Assembly (NCBI GenBank): GCA_029204225.1
Contig: CM055098.1
Coordinates: 50,651,983 to 50,715,982, forward strand
Length of the DNA stretch: 64,000 bases
Origin: Diphasiastrum complanatum
Lineage: Eukaryota > Streptophyta > Lycopodiopsida > Lycopodiales > Lycopodiaceae
Direction: 5' to 3'
Below the pieces are notes generated by a model, which was not told the origin of the DNA, did not search any database, and saw only the letters and a list, made by a program, of their open reading frames with translations. Both the position numbers and the translations under genes were made by a program. Positions 10,891 through 24,300 of this stretch are shown here, one piece after another (the first letter of the stretch is position 1; every line of letters begins with the position of its first letter).

Positions 10891-11590
10891 ATTGCATTTG
10901 CATCTTGCCAGTGGTATGACCATAAACAAATCAAACTATAGATACATTTGAGTAATGGAGTCTTTTTTTCTATTTTTTGTGTAATATTTGTGAAAATCAC
11001 CGAATGTACAATTCCTTCTAGCGCAAAATAAGAATTTATTAATTCTTCCAAAATGGAAAGCACGCAAGCATTTCAGTTTCATGTGTAAATACGCAGATTC
11101 TATAGAAAATTGACTTAACAACAATTAAGGCTACCCTCTGCTCTCTGATGTTTAAGTCAATGATCAAAGCCACAAAAGACATCATAATTCCACCAAATCC
11201 CATCTATTGATCAAAGGTATACTTTTGCAGAAAATTAGATGTAGGGAAATATAGGATTTGAATTGGGGGAGGGGTACATTTTTAAAAATACGTAGTTTTT
11301 GTGTGACAATTTTAATGGCGATGACAAATGGTAACATTTTCAACGGCAACATGACATTTTTGCTGGGCATGTATACACGTATATTTACCAAGACTAGCCC
11401 TTATGCATTTTAGAGCTCTTTGGCTTCACAAAATTACATCTCATCATTGTTTAATATTATCTTTTAAATAAATATTAATAAAAAAATACATTATAATTTT
11501 ATTTTTGTCTTTTTCTCATGTCCAAAACTTTGTAACCGTTTGTTTACTCACCACTATGCTACTCCTCTTTAACTCTACTCCTCTACAGTT
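10891..11590. other. Intergenic, no feature recognised
   Basis: AT-rich sequence with no convincing coding region or terminal repeat. It may include the inner or outer edge of the LTR element to the right. Confidence 0.35.
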
Positions 11591-12217
11591 TGGGTGAAGG
11601 GCCTAAGGGATAGAAAAGAAGAGGTTGAGAAGAGAAGAGAGGAAGAGAGATAGATAGAGAGTGAGGGTGGAGGTTAGCTCAAATGCTCCTTATGCTTGCT
11701 AATGGAAAAGCATTCACTATGGCAAACAATAAACATGGAAATAGAAAGCAATGGAAAACACAATCAAGAGCATTAGGAAGTAGTGAATAGCAAATGAGGA
11801 TGCTTCTCTTCCAAAAATGGTAAGAGTTTCCTCCTTCTCATTAACATGGAAATAGTGTACAAATGGTGCCTTTTTATAAAATGAGGAAGGCCCTTGCCCC
11901 TTAATCTTATTGGCTAATATTCACAATGATCCTAACCATTCATCTTGGACCCAACTTGATCCAAGGGTCCACAAAAAATACATTTCATGTGAGTCCCAAT
12001 TTGGACCCAACTCTAAAAAGTGATCTCTAAGTTTAAAAATGACATTGGGCCTCTAGTTTTATTTTAATTACAAGGCCCAAGACAAGTTTATTTTATTTAC
12101 AACTTCAATTGCGTGCTCATTGGGCCATGGGCTTATACACGCAGGATGCCATGCCCTCGCAACACATTTTATTGGAGGATTTTATTTATTTACTCTTTGT
12201 TGGGAATACCCCCAACA
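11590..12217 (-). mobile_element. Probable LTR of a minus-strand retroelement
   Basis: On the minus strand this begins TGTTGGGGGTATTCCCAACA, a near-perfect palindrome typical of plant LTR starts, at 12217. It contains a TATA-like TTTTATAAA box (on + near 11876). The left limit is not sharp; a polypurine and CT-rich area near 11620-11660 is close to it. Its word GGCATCCTGCGTGTATAAG resembles GGCACCCTACGTGTGTAAG in the LTR-like insertion at 31081-31674, so both may belong to one superfamily. It would be the 3' LTR of the gag-bearing element at 12741-14150. Confidence 0.45.
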
Positions 12218-12740
12218 TCGATATTTGCAGAGCACCGTGTGGAACAAAAATTTCATTCATCAACATTGAGATTCCATCTTGACGATTAGGATTTGCTATT
12301 GGTTTTCAGAGTAAAAAAACTCTAACATGGCCTTGTTAAAAACAAGGCATAATTGGTGACACTAAATGTGTGTAAGATATAGCTTGAAATGCATGGAAGG
12401 AGAAGATACTATTTCCGTAGTACTCCTCTGATCATTCATAAAATGAATTTCCATATAGATTTCTGATTCTCATATTTGTTGTTTATATCCATCATTTGGT
12501 ATATCAAATGATCAAGTTTGGGTAATGCATTGGAAATCTTCTCAAAATTTGGAAGATATATAGATTTAAGGTTGCAAAAAGGTGGAAAAAAATTTCAATT
12601 CCCTGGTGAGTTTGCTCTTGGTTGGAAATTGTAGCAGATGACGGAATATCTATTTCAGTTTCTTTCTGCAAGGACTCATTTCATAATTAGGGTCTTTGTT
12701 TCATTATCGATCTGGCAATTGCATGGTATTGTAGAAGTTT

Positions 12741-14150
12741 TCAAGAAACTTCCCAATTGAGCAGCAGGTTTAGCAGTTGATTGCTATGGTGCTCGTGTGG
12801 TGTTGTCATGGGGATCCTAACCGGATTGTAACGGACGTTGCGGGCAGGTAGGATCTTGTTGGGTTGTTGCGAAAAATCTTTGAAACTGTGTTTCCTGACA
12901 CAGTAAGGGAATTTGGCATGGTATTTTGTTTTGATCATACAATCAACCATAAAGTGGCCTGCTTCATTGTAAATGAAGCATCTATTGTTCATTGCCCTTT
13001 GTTGAATCACATAGCCATCTTGTATGGTGAGGACTTTTGGATTTTCTGGTTGGTGATCGTGATAAGGCAAGGAATGTCCAGATTGGGATGGTTGTTCTTT
13101 ATATCTTTGTATGAAGTTGGCTTGAATAGGCTGATATGAAGGGCAATCATGAATAGGATGCGTAGCCTGGCAATGTGGGCACCAGATGTTTTTGCATCTA
13201 TGAGCTAATTGTGCAAAGGGTAGCTGACCAGTCATATTGCTTTGGATAAACTTCAGAATATTTCGAAACTCATTTGTGAGTTTCTCCATGTGGAGTTGAT
13301 GTTGTTGATTAAGCAACTTCAACTATGATTTCCAAAGCTGATCACAGGTATCCTCGATCGGCTTTGAGTCATGGACAGCAGCACGATGTGCTCTCCATTC
13401 CCTAGAATTATCAACATCTGATCCTTCGTCTTCATCTCGGATGGCATTAGACATAGCTAACTTTAAGCTCATATATTCATCATTAGATCGAAGCTTGCAT
13501 CTAATCCATCTTGGAAGGCCTACTAAGAACCAGATGATGATCAGTGGCCTATTCCTATAGTTGACTTTTGAAACGTTTTAAAATGCTCGATATATTCTTG
13601 TACGCGTTCGTCTTTTGCCATTTTGATATTACACAATTTGACAAAAGGACTCTCTATCAAACGAAAGGGCTTAAAATGCTTGACAAAGGATTCTTTCAAT
13701 ATAGACCAGTCGAGCTTATCGTCACGATCCAAGTTAAAAAACCATTCATGTGCTTCATCAGTCGTGGTCATAGAAAATAGTGGACCATAGCATCGTTGGA
13801 TGTTTTGCCATAAAAATCGCATACATTTTCAAACTTGTAAAAATATGAGGGTCTGTACTACCATCGTACTTGGGTAGATCTAACTTCGGGGTTCATTTTT
13901 CAATAGGATTGCCATGGTTAGCAAAAGCTCCATGGAGGTGTGTTTTGGCCTGTGAGGATTCATAAAAATGGGCTCTTGTGAAGAATCGGATCTAGCAGGT
14001 TATTGCCTCTCGAATGGGTTTGTGGACTACTCGCATACGAGTGATTTCATTCGAGAGGACCTATGATGTCGAATTTCTTTAGACGTAGGTGACACCATTT
14101 TGGGTGGATAATCTGTTGTGGTATGGACATCAATATGGTGTTCCATTTGG
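12741..14150 (-). pseudogene. Gag polyprotein remnant of an LTR retroelement
   Basis: Reading from high to low coordinates: LDLPKYDGSTDPHIF (near 13900), then a retrotransposon-gag domain (13822-13541: AHEWFFNLDRDDKLDW, KDERVQEYIEHFK), then 13322-12741 with cysteine-rich knuckles (CPHCQATHPIHDC and an altered CFIYNEAGHFMVDC in which the second Cys is Tyr). Frames change between 13541 and 13322 and stops interrupt the upstream part. No protease, reverse transcriptase or integrase follows, so this element is non-autonomous or internally deleted. It packages retroelement RNA when intact. Confidence 0.6.
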
Positions 14151-14719
14151 GCAAGTTCTTGTTTTTTGTTTTTTGTATGGATTTTTTGTTGTTTTTGGTT
14201 TTTGGGTTTTTTTTTTTTTTTTTTTATGCACCGGTGGTGTTTGCGGTTGATGGAGAAGGTGGAAGGAGTCAGCTGATGGAGGAGGTGATGGATCGGTCCA
14301 TGAAGATGATGATGTGTAGGGTTGGGATGTTTTTTGCAGGTGCAAGTCCTTTGGAGGTTTTGTAGGTCTGTTGCAAGGTTGAAGGTTGGCGCAGGTCATT
14401 TGTGTGCTAGTGGTGGCAGGTGTAGGATAGTTGCAGGTGTGTGCAGGTCTGAAGGAGGAAGGCGATGTAGAGTGCTCGGACAGAATAGAGCTGTGAGGTT
14501 GTTTGGTTCGGATCTGATAAAGAGGCATGTTTGGATGCAGGAGGAATGCGTGGGTTCAGACTTGTCAGATCAGAAAGTGCGTGGGCGGATATGTGGCTTG
14601 GTCAGGACGCAAATGATCAATATGTGTCATCAGTAAGTCAGCGAAGTATGTGGTTCAATTGCAGAGAGCAGCGGTGAATGCTACACGATGAGACTAATGA
14701 CAACGAATATTAGAGCCCT

Positions 14720-14791
14720 ACAACACAACAATGCTATATGCTGAGACGAATCCTCAAGACTTAATCGTGGTTCAGTACTCACAGTGAAACG
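14720..14791 (+). repeat. Partial copy of the 361-bp repeat
   Basis: The sequence GCTGAGACGAATCCTCAAGA ... GGTTCAGTACTCACAGTGAAACG matches the middle of the 361-bp unit and stops exactly where the LTR of copia element A begins (14792). Confidence 0.6.
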
Positions 14792-16173
14792 TGTTGGAAA
14801 TTAAGCCCACAGTTGCCTCCTTGGTGAATGATAACTTAGACAGCCAATTACTTGAAGAACATCTACAACAGACTTCCGGCTGACCGCTAGCAAAGAGTAA
14901 CCAATCCCATTATAATTTTAAGTTCAAATGTTAAGTTTAATAACTTGAAATCATTGAACACTTGGCCATCTTCAAGGACTTCCACAAAACTTACATTTAG
15001 GACAAGTCTGCAGATTTACATTGTTTTCGAGACAGTCTACAGAAATGAACTATGGTCGAGACAGGTTCACAAAATGTTTGCGAAAGTTTCGCGAGAGTCC
15101 AAAAGTTCAACTACTTTTCAACACTTGACTTTTTTCGCGAAATGTTTGCAACAGTTCAAAAGTTCAAAAATAATTTTCTAACATCTTTAACTTTGTTCGC
15201 GAAAAGTTTGCGAGAGAGAAATTTCTCGAAGGTCATCTATTTTTCATGTTGAACTATTTTAAAGACACCTTCGCCTTTTTAAGGGCAACTTCGTCTTTTT
15301 CGCAAAGTCCCGACGAGAGAGAGAAATGCCGAAGGTCATCTACTTTAAACGAGGAACGTTCCCAGCCACTTCCCAAATTTGTGAAGTGAGATAAAGTCGC
15401 TTCCCTTATAAAGCGAAGTGAGAGAATTTGCAACGCCCTTGTTCACGTCAACATTCCCTATGGGTTGACAGTGTACACTATGTACAATTGTCACAAAAGC
15501 CATATACTTCCAAGTACAACGGCTTTCCTAATTAGGTGACAAGCATTCAATGCAATTAATACATGGATGAAATCTATAAATAGATTGTCCAAGCACAGAT
15601 TAGGTGTTGCTCCATCCATGAGACGCATTATCTGAGCCTCCCAATTACGCCGTCAATTTTTGGTTGGAATTGTTATTTGTATTGTGCTTCAGTGTAATAT
15701 AGCAACAACATGTTTTTGTCTGTGTATAATGTAGATGAATGCTTGTTGTGATTGAATGCACTTTCATTGCTGTTTGATCGTGTTTGTTTACTCACTCTGA
15801 TCAGAACATGGATGTCTACGACTCCTCAGTTTCTGATCAGATGATGGCTATCTTTGACGCCTGAGGAACTCGCGATATCACGTTGCTCTTCGATTTATTT
15901 CAGAACTATACTTTACATTGAATCTGATTTCAGTATTACCACACACAAACCATCTCTAATCTCTTCGATGGACTGTACTCTTGTTTTTAGAGTATGAATT
16001 AATTTTTAAGAATTTGTTGGGCAATCAGAATGCATAAGGCTGTGATTATCTTTAGCGTAAGCTGTCAATTAGACTGTTTTTGCACCTAGCAGCCGATTAG
16101 AACGGGAGAGCTGTTCCACAATATTCTTGCTCACTTCTCCGTTCTCGTTCTTCCTATCTCCCTTGCCTCATCA
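14792..16173 (+). repeat. 5' LTR of copia element A
   Basis: This 1,382-bp LTR begins TGTTGGAAATTAAGCCCACA and ends CCTCATCA just before the primer-binding site. It corresponds over most of its length to the LTR of element B at 40012-41490. It should hold the promoter and polyadenylation signal; a TATA-like TCTATAAATAG lies near 15570. Confidence 0.85.
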
Positions 16174-16239
16174 ATTGGTATTAGAGCGTAGCTCAAATAA
16201 ACTGAGAAATTAAGTTTGTTCTATTTGTATATTGTTATC

Positions 16240-19200
16240 ATGTCTCATATAGGTAGCTCCTCATCTTCATCACTCAGTGAAGCTAGAGTCATTGACAAGC
16301 TCAATGGTCCTAACTTCTACATTTGGAAGTTAAAACTCAGAATGATGTTGATAGATAGAGATCTTTGGGATGTAGTAGAAGGTGCAGACTTGAAACCAAA
16401 AGATGGTGATCAAGCAAAGGCCTAGAGGATCAAAGATCAGAAGGCCTTAGCATTTATTACACTCAATCCGGCCGACTCCCAAATATCTCACGTTACCACG
16501 TGCAAAACCTCTAAGGAAGCACTGGACTTGTTATCAAGTCTTTATAAGACTCACGATGTAACCACGAGATTACATCTTAGAAGGAAGTTCTTTACTCTTA
16601 GCATGTCTGATTCTACTACCATCACTTCTCACATCAACAACTTCAAGTCCCTATTAGATCAGTTATCAACTTTAGGATGTTCTATTCAAGATGATGATGT
16701 CGTTATGACCTTTATTTCTTCTCTTCCAAAGTCGTATGAACACTTTGTGGTGATGATCTCCACACAACCCGATCTCACTCTTCAAAAGGTGATCGGTCAT
16801 CTTCTTCAAGAAGAAATGTGGAGAAAGACTATGAAAAATGCAAAAATTATGCTTGGTTAAGGCCAAATATATGTATATAGGATGATTACACATGTGTGGA
16901 GCCTATTCCCACGTGTGAAATAAATGTACTTTTCATATAGTACAATCATATAGCTTGTACATATAGTTTAAATCAAGTTCTATCGGCTAAAAAGGCCAAA
17001 ATCATGTTTTTTAGTCATATGCCACATGGCATCAATCTAGAGATTGCATGAAGCCCCATCATGAGATTAGGTGTCAAATCCTATGTTTAGAGGTCTGCTC
17101 ACATGTGTGGAATAAGTTGAGGAAGTCGAATTTTCACTTCTAGAAGAGTTTTTCCTAGTTCTCTACATAGAAGAAAAATGGACCAAAAGTGCTCAAAATA
17201 GAAGGTTTTGTCCAAGTGTCAATTTTGCATAATGAATCATCACATGACAAAGCACCCTCACACATGTGAGATGAGAGGATGATCAGTACCACGAGCTCCC
17301 ACTTTTTGTATATATAGAGCCACATTTGGCCATAATCATTAAGCAACACCAATCTTGGTTCTGGAGGCAATTCTTGTCAATTTCATCATTTGTCTTGATT
17401 TTTCTTAATAGTTTTGAGTTCCTATCATACTGTACTTTGATTTCAGTCTAGAGTCTGTACTCTGACAGGTTTTTACACGTGTGAAACCAGCAAGTACAAT
17501 TCCCTTTCATTTATGATTGTTCTTGTTAGATTTTCTCATCTAAATTTGATCTAGATTGATCTAAAGGCTTGTGTAGATTGGTAGATCAATTGTATCTAAC
17601 ATTTAATCACTCTTGTGGATCATTTTAGGATCCATTCTTGGTCCAATTTTGCAGATTTTCCACAAAGACTAGCAACTTGTCCATCAAAGTCAAATCCATG
17701 GCTCTATACACCAAGAAGAAAGACTATTCCAAGGGCAAGAATCAAGTGCAGCAGCAACAACAAAAGCTTCACACTCAAAGTGAGCATGGTGGATCGTGCA
17801 AGAGGCTTTTCTACAGATATTGCAAAAGGGCTAATCACGACATTAAGGAATGTTGCATTAGGATCTATAATGAGGCAAAGAAGCAGCAACAACAACAACA
17901 TCCAGACACCTCCAACGCAGCCGAATTTAAGGAGCAAGACACACACTTGCTAATGGCTTACAACAGCAACGAAGACTATGATAGTTAGTACCTAGACAGC
18001 GGCGCTACCCAACACATGAACTCTCGCAAGGAATGGTTTACGGAGTACACAACTTACAATAGAGACCAATTTATCTACTTCAAAGATTCTGGCACCATAC
18101 ACGTGGAGGGCAAAGGAGCAGTGAAGATCAACTTCAACAACAATCTGTCCATTTGTGTTCCTAATGTCCTTCATATTCCTCAGTTGTCAAAGAACCTATT
18201 ATCATTCTCTAAGATAACTGATGAGGGAAACACTGTTACTTTCTCATCTGAACAGTGTACAATACTCGAGGAAGATACTACTCTGACTACATGCACTAGA
18301 GTCAGAAATCTTTACATACTCTCTAATTCAGTTGCATTAGCTAGTATCTCTAATGAAAATGTAAACGACAGTGCTGTTCTGTGGCATAGTCGATTTGGAC
18401 ACATGAATACAAGATCAATTTCTTACATTTGTTGTAATAATTTAGTTGATGGACTGAATTTCCCTTCTTCATTAGATATGAAATCTTTCTTTTGTGAGTC
18501 ATGCATTTATGGGAAGCACTCTAGAAGCAAGTTTTCAAAATCACATTCCATAAAATCAAAGCATGTATTAGATCTTGTACATAGCGATCTATGTGGTCCA
18601 ATGCCAACTCCATCCTTAGGAAATGCAGTCTATTTTATCACTTTCATAGATGATTACTCCAAATGGTCTACAATCATGTTCATTAAGCACAAATCTAAAG
18701 CCTTTGAATGCTTCAAGAGATTCAAGGCCATGGCTGAGACACAAACGTCTAGGAAAGTGAAGGCAGTCCGAACTAATGGTGGTGGCGAATACATCTCCAA
18801 CGAGATGTCTGACTACATGGCTGAACATGGTAAGACAGTTCACCACTTCCTATTCACCTCAATAGAACGGGATTGCAGAAAGGAAGTATCGAACTCTTCT
18901 CAACTCAACCAGATCCATGCTACATCAAGCACACATATCTGCAAGTTCTGGGCAGAAGCTACTACCATAGCCTGTTACGTGCAGAAAAGATCCAGCACCA
19001 AAGCTGTCAACAACAAGACTCTTCATGAAGTTTGGCATGGGCACAAGCCTAGTGTCAGCCATTTAAAAATCTTTGGTTGTATATGTTTTGTTCACATTCC
19101 TAAAAAACTTAGGAAGAAGCTGGATCATAGGACAAATAAATGTATTTTCACTAGCGATCCTGATGAACATAAAGCTTATAAACTTTATGATCCGTCCACC

Positions 19201-19408
19201 AATGTAGTATTTGTCACTAGGGATATAATATTTCAAGAACATACATACTATGATTTCAAACAGCCATCGATAAACGATGCTATGTCATTTCATCCTATTT
19301 TACGTAGCATGGATTCTTCCAACGTTGATGTTCCTTCTACAGAACCTACAACTACAGCTATAGAGGCCGAGCAGCCGACAGTACCTGTCATCAGACCAGA
19401 CCAAGCTA
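16240..19408 (+). pseudogene. Copia gag-protease-integrase polyprotein, element A
   Basis: The frame starts at ATG 16240 (MSHIGSSSSSSLSEARVID). It has a copia gag domain, a CCHC knuckle (YCKRANHDIKEC, 17.82 kb) followed by a Gln run, the protease site YLDSGATQHM (17.99 kb), the GAG-pre-integrase HHCC finger, and the integrase core with LVHSDLCGP and FIDDYSKW. The frame is kept across the whole length but is broken by TAG at 16423 and 17986 (both replace Trp), by the insertion after residue RKT, and by local frameshifts near 18.83 kb. The codon after the integrase motif SPQ is TAG, and element B has the same TAG. Reverse transcriptase and RNase H are missing. The product would be inactive. Confidence 0.85.
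16832..17663. mobile_element. 0.83-kb insertion in copia A with 8-bp target duplication
   Basis: It is flanked by AAAGACTA at 16824-16831 and 17664-17671. Element B has this octamer once at the equivalent site. The ends show an imperfect inverted repeat (TGAAAAATGCAAAAATT versus the reverse complement of the right end, TGGAAAATCTGCAAAATT). It contains several CACATGTGTG palindromes and a TATA-like TTTGTATATATAGAG near 17310, but no coding region. An 8-bp duplication suits a hAT element; a solo LTR is less likely because the duplication is too long. Confidence 0.55.
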
Positions 19409-19690
19409 GGAATACGCCCTTCGTGCTGGGAGGATTGCCACTAGGGCACATTCAATGGACTACTTTTTGGCATTTTCAAGAAGTGGTCCAGTATCGCCAA
19501 ACGAGCTCTATATTGCATGCCGTCTATTCCATCCAGTCATGCACATCAAGATGACAACAAACCAGGCTCCAAGTAGCTCAGTATGCACAGAGAAATGTGC
19601 GTTCAAGCCTGTAACCCTAAAAGTAGGCCAGAGAATTGTAAAGATATCGATTTTTTTGGATATCAATGCATGCACAAGCACACTCATACA
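19409..19690 (+). repeat. Copy of the 361-bp repeat with its defined 3' end
   Basis: It begins at ACGCCCTTCGTGCTGGGAGG directly after the broken copia A coding sequence. It follows the 361-bp unit through AGTGGTCCAGTATCGCC and AGAGAATTGTAAAGATATCG, and ends in the same CA-rich tail as the array at 4.4-5.7 kb. Element A's frame runs on into it, giving a meaningless C-terminal extension. Confidence 0.75.
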
Positions 19691-19714
19691 CACATGCACA
19701 AATCATACACACAG

Positions 19715-19716
<2 letters not shown>

Positions 19717-19770
<54 letters not shown>
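19717..19770. repeat. (CA)n microsatellite
   Basis: Pure CA dinucleotide run of 54 bases, followed by CCCATC and then the gypsy LTR. Confidence 0.95.
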
Positions 19771-19772
<2 letters not shown>

Positions 19773-19776
19773 CATC

Positions 19777-20035
19777 TGTTATGTCCATGTCTTGTACAAG
19801 GGAATCAGATTAATTCCTGATGTGGATAGCCGGTCACTCCAGTTGTATGTGGTTATTAGTTATGCTACGTCATTCCGGACGTGGTCGTATTAAATAATTA
19901 ATAATCATATGAGGGCCCAGACCTATAATTGGACATAGGAGCACATGCATGGTGAAGACTGCTTTAATGCAAGAATAGGAGGTCAATAGCTCAATTTAGG
20001 TTGCATGGGGATCCTAAAGGGAAGATTCTCTCTCT
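19777..20035 (+). repeat. 5' LTR of gypsy C, 3' part missing
   Basis: It begins TGTTATGTCCATGTCTTG and matches the first 260 bases or so of the 3' LTR with few differences, up to a CTCTCTCT run. The remaining 200 or so bases present in the 3' copy are absent here. The leader begins with AAATTGGTATGAAC, which may be a damaged primer site. Confidence 0.8.
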
Positions 20036-21311
20036 AAATTGGTATGAACATTTTCAGAGATGTATTTAAGTTGTCCCTAAGCTATCATGAAGTTTGGTAG
20101 GGATTAGAGACCATTAGGGGGCTCAAAACACTAAAAAATAGTGTATTTTTGATGATTTTTGAGCATGAATACCTCTCAATTGGGGGTCTACTCCAAATTT
20201 TCGTTTCAATCGATCCAAAACCTGATCAACCAAGCCAATAATCAAATTACAAACCCTACCACAGTGTTGGATCTTGTTACAAGCTTAAAGATATGTTGGA
20301 TTGCCTCTTTCTTGAGCCATCATTCATCCAATTTGGATAGATGTGCATTAGACACCAACTTATGGAAGTTTTGCTTGTTGTTGGAGGCCAAAAATGCATT
20401 TTTTGCATGATCTGAGCTTATGATTGCTTGCTAGACCTGTTATAAGCTTCTATTCCTCTCTAATGAACATTAGTAGAGTGCTTGTAACCTCTGATCCAAG
20501 GCTTATTGGGCTGGGATGTGATTTTTGATGATTCCTCTCTCCAAAAATGCGCCCTCCTACCTGTTTTTTATGCATTTATTGCTTGCACGTGTGAAGCTAG
20601 GGGGTGCAAGGTGATGTGGCAATGCCTTGTAGACCCACTCTCCCTCTGTACTGTGCTTTACAGCGACCAATTTGGTGTCATGTAGAGAAAGTTATGGCCA
20701 TATGAAGTTTGGCAATTTTTGAACTAAAATTTGCAAAATTTCGGAATTGTTCTGATGCATGCATGTTTGTAAATTAGTGTAGTGCTTTCCTGATGATGGA
20801 AATGTATGGATAGACCTGTATGCATGCTTAAATGCATGTTGCATGCATAACCAGTGATTTTGATCAGTAGAATTCTTGCATGTAACTATTTTTGGCAATT
20901 CTAGATCAAAAGGCAGATTTCCTAGCAAATAGGCCATTTACGAGAAAAAATTTGTTTTTTGAAAAAGACTGTGCATGTCGAGTTACTTCCATGCAGGATC
21001 TTTCGAAATGATTTCGATTTGAGACAATGCTTGTGTTTTTGCAAAATCGATCTTTTTAATTGATTTTTAAAGTTGGTCCATTTCGAACGGATTTCGAAAA
21101 TCCCAGTTTTTTCATAAAATTTAGTGTTTGGTCATAAAAAGTAGTAGTTGTTTATTTTGATCTGATATTGATTTTGCAAAAGTTTGCACAAATGAGTGAA
21201 AGACCTTGCTGAATAATATTAGCCAGTTATGAAGGTTTTGAACGTTTTACTTATTAGTTGATAATTGGATCTCGACTAATTTAAGCAAATTTTGCATATC
21301 AAGAAATCAAT
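20036..21311 (+). other. Untranslated leader of gypsy C
   Basis: About 1.28 kb between the LTR remnant and the gag start codon at 21312. No protein domain is seen. It contains AT-rich and TTTCGAAA-type words only. Confidence 0.6.
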
Positions 21312-24300
21312 ATGGCAGACGATAATGCAAATGCAGCTCTCGATGGTCAGGTGCCAATGCCTACCTATCTGCAGATTTTCCAGTCATAAAGCCAAGCGCT
21401 TAATGAGATAAACAACATGAACACTTTACGTGATCAACAAATGGAAGTACTGTTGAATCAAGTGAGAGTTTTGTTTGCTCCAAATTTGGACTTTCAGCCT
21501 GAACCTTTTTTGGGGGAGAAAAAAGAGAAGAAACTTGAAATTGTGGATGATTGGTTAACCAAGTGAACCGGTTATTTTAATCTACACGGAATTCCTGAGG
21601 AGAAAAATATAGAGTGTTATTCTGTTCTTCCATGGTAAAGCTTGTGACTTGCAACCTAAACCTACCACATGGGACGAGTTTAAGGAGATGTTCAAAAAGT
21701 CGTTTGTGGTTGTGGACGACTCGGATTTTTACCAAAGATTTGTGAATTGCAAAATGGGTACTCAGAGTTTGGACTCGTACCTACAAGATTTTATGGATTT
21801 ATGGAATAAAGTCCTCTCATTCGATGCAAAACTGGCACTGTGGCCGTTTATCCTAGGTTTGCCCGCAGATTATCAGTATGAGTGTAAGCGTAACGTGCTT
21901 CAAACCTTTGATGATGTAGTTCGTGTCACGAAAGTGAACGACTCCACGGTAGTGGCATCTAGGAAGCAATTACAGGCTAATCTATCTGGATCATCCGGAC
22001 CCAACCAGAAAAAAGAGAAGAAAAGAGTTCGTGGGAATAAGAAAACTAAATATTTTGATGAATTGGATCAAGCTAATCTGAATTTAGACAAAAGAAGAAG
22101 AAGTCTTGAAAAAAGACTAGAAGGACCAATGTTTGTTTCCATTGCAGTCAGCCTGGACATGTTATGAAATTCTGCCCAGAGCGAAAGAAAGACGCAGCTC
22201 AAGTGATTGAAATGCCAAGTACAGAGAATCTTAAACTGGAAATTAATAAAATTAATTGTGAGTGTGATTTTTCTTTCAGTACTACTTCATTCTTGCCAAA
22301 TGATTTATTTCATTTGAAAGGCACTGTGAATGGACATGAAGTTAGTATTTCAGTGGACAGTGGATCTACTCATAATTTCATTAACTCTGGTCTTGTGCAG
22401 AGACTCGGACTCAAAACTGAAGCCAATAACCATAGATATCGAGTATATCTAGCTTCAGGAGCGGAGTTGGAGAGGTGGGATGTGAAAGTTCCAAGGCTCC
22501 TAGTTTGGATCCAGGGCTATAGAGAGTTAATTGATTTCCATGTTTTAAATTTAGCGCATACGGACATTATTCTAGGATATGAGTGGTTATTTAATAAGCA
22601 TCCTGAGATAGATTTTGAGAAGCATGTTCTCTCTTTTCAAGAGGGTAAAGAAATAGTTACATTGTTTGGAGACAATATTGTACATCCATCTGGAATGAAT
22701 TCATTTGCTAATGTAATGGAAATTATTGATTCGCAGTATGAAGCTTATTCTTTATTTGCTAAGCCAATTTTGGATTTATCTGAAATGCATCTAGGTAGTG
22801 GTGAATTGTCAAAAATTCTTAACTCGGTGGACTTAGATCAGGAGCAAATTGAGAAGAATAAGTTAATGTCTGAATTTAAAGAAGTATTTCTAAAAGAATT
22901 ACCTCATGGAATACTGCCGTCTAGATCGGTAGACCATAAGATTGAGTTAATTCCAGGTAGTCACCCTATCTCTAGACAACCTTACAGGTTCTCTCAGAAA
23001 GAAGAGGTAGAAATTACCGAGCAAATTGAAAATTACCTAAAGATGGGTCATATTCAGCCAAGTAAGTCGCCTTGGGGCGCTCCTATTCTTCTAAAGAAGA
23101 AAGATGGAGGCTTCAGGATGTGTGTGGACTACAAAGGGTTGAATAAAGTAACTATTAAGAATAAATATCCTTTGCCTCGTATGGATGATCTGGTAGATCG
23201 ATTAGGTGGAGCTAAATACTTCACAAAGATAGATCTTAGAACCGGATATCATCAGATTAGAATTCATCCAGATGACATGCAGAAGACTGGTTTTTGGACG
23301 AGATTCAGTCACTATGAATTTCTCGTGCTTCCTTTTGGGTTGACGAATGCACCAGCTATGTTCCAAGAGATGATGAACGATGTTTTTCGTCCATATCTAG
23401 GGAAGTTTGTGGTTGTATTCTTAGATGATATTCTCATCTATAGTAGAACACTTAAGGAGCATTTGAGTCATCTTAGTACTATCTTAGATATTCTCAGACG
23501 AGAGAAACTCTATGCTAAGGAATCTAGATGTGAGTTCTTTAAGCATGAGTTGTTGTACCTCGGTCATAAGATCACTCGTAGTGGGTTGGAGATTGACAAG
23601 AGTAAGGTCAAGACAGTGCTTGAATGGACGATATCGAAGACGGTTAGAGAAGTTAAATCTTTTCTCGGTTTTACAGTTTTCTTTCGTAAGTCAATTGAGG
23701 ATTATGCGAAAGTGGCAGCACCCTTAAATAATTTGATAAAAGACAGAGTTAACAAAAAGAAAAAGAGAGGTCAACCTAGCGAGCCTATTGAGTGGCACGA
23801 TGAATTGAACCAATGCTTTGAGAAACTCAAGAAATTGGTTGCTTCAGCTCCTGTTTTACAGATCGTGAATCCTGGTTTACCTTACGTCGTGCGAACTGAC
23901 GCAAGTGATTTGGCGATAGGAGCAGTTCTTCTATAGGAGGATAGGCCGATAGCGTTTGAAAGAAAATGGGGGCTCAATTGCGTTATACAACTCAGGAGAA
24001 AGAGTTATTCGATGTGATACATGCACTTAAAACTTGGAGGCATTACCTTTATGGTAGTTATTCAATAGTTTATACAGATCACCAGCCTCTGAAGTACTTT
24101 TGTAATCAGAACGATCTAAGGGGTCGTAAAGCTCATTGGGTTGAGCTTATGCAGGAATTTGATCATGAGATTCGATATGTCAAGGGCAACTCTAACCAAG
24201 TTGCGGATGCGCTTAGTCAGATTGGTCAATTAAATGAACTTTCATTCAACCAGATTTCCACTAATCTATATCTTTCATTGAGAGAAAAATGTGAATCAGA

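Larger units (their letters stand above)
14792..19408 (+). mobile_element. Ty1/copia element A, 3'-truncated
   Basis: The element has a complete 5' LTR (14792-16173), a primer-binding site beginning TTGGTATTAGAGC (about 16175), and gag, protease and integrase coding sequence. There is no reverse transcriptase, RNase H or 3' LTR. It ends abruptly at about 19408, where sequence switches to the 361-bp repeat family. It is the same family as the minus-strand element B (35273-41490), with matching LTR and coding sequence. It contains an unrelated 0.8-kb insertion at 16832-17663. Confidence 0.85.

Noticed and set aside
14130..14528. Minus-strand open frame of 132 codons, Pro/Ser/Thr and Lys rich
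   Set aside because: Composition follows a GGT-rich and T-rich plus strand; no domain and no splice or codon support.
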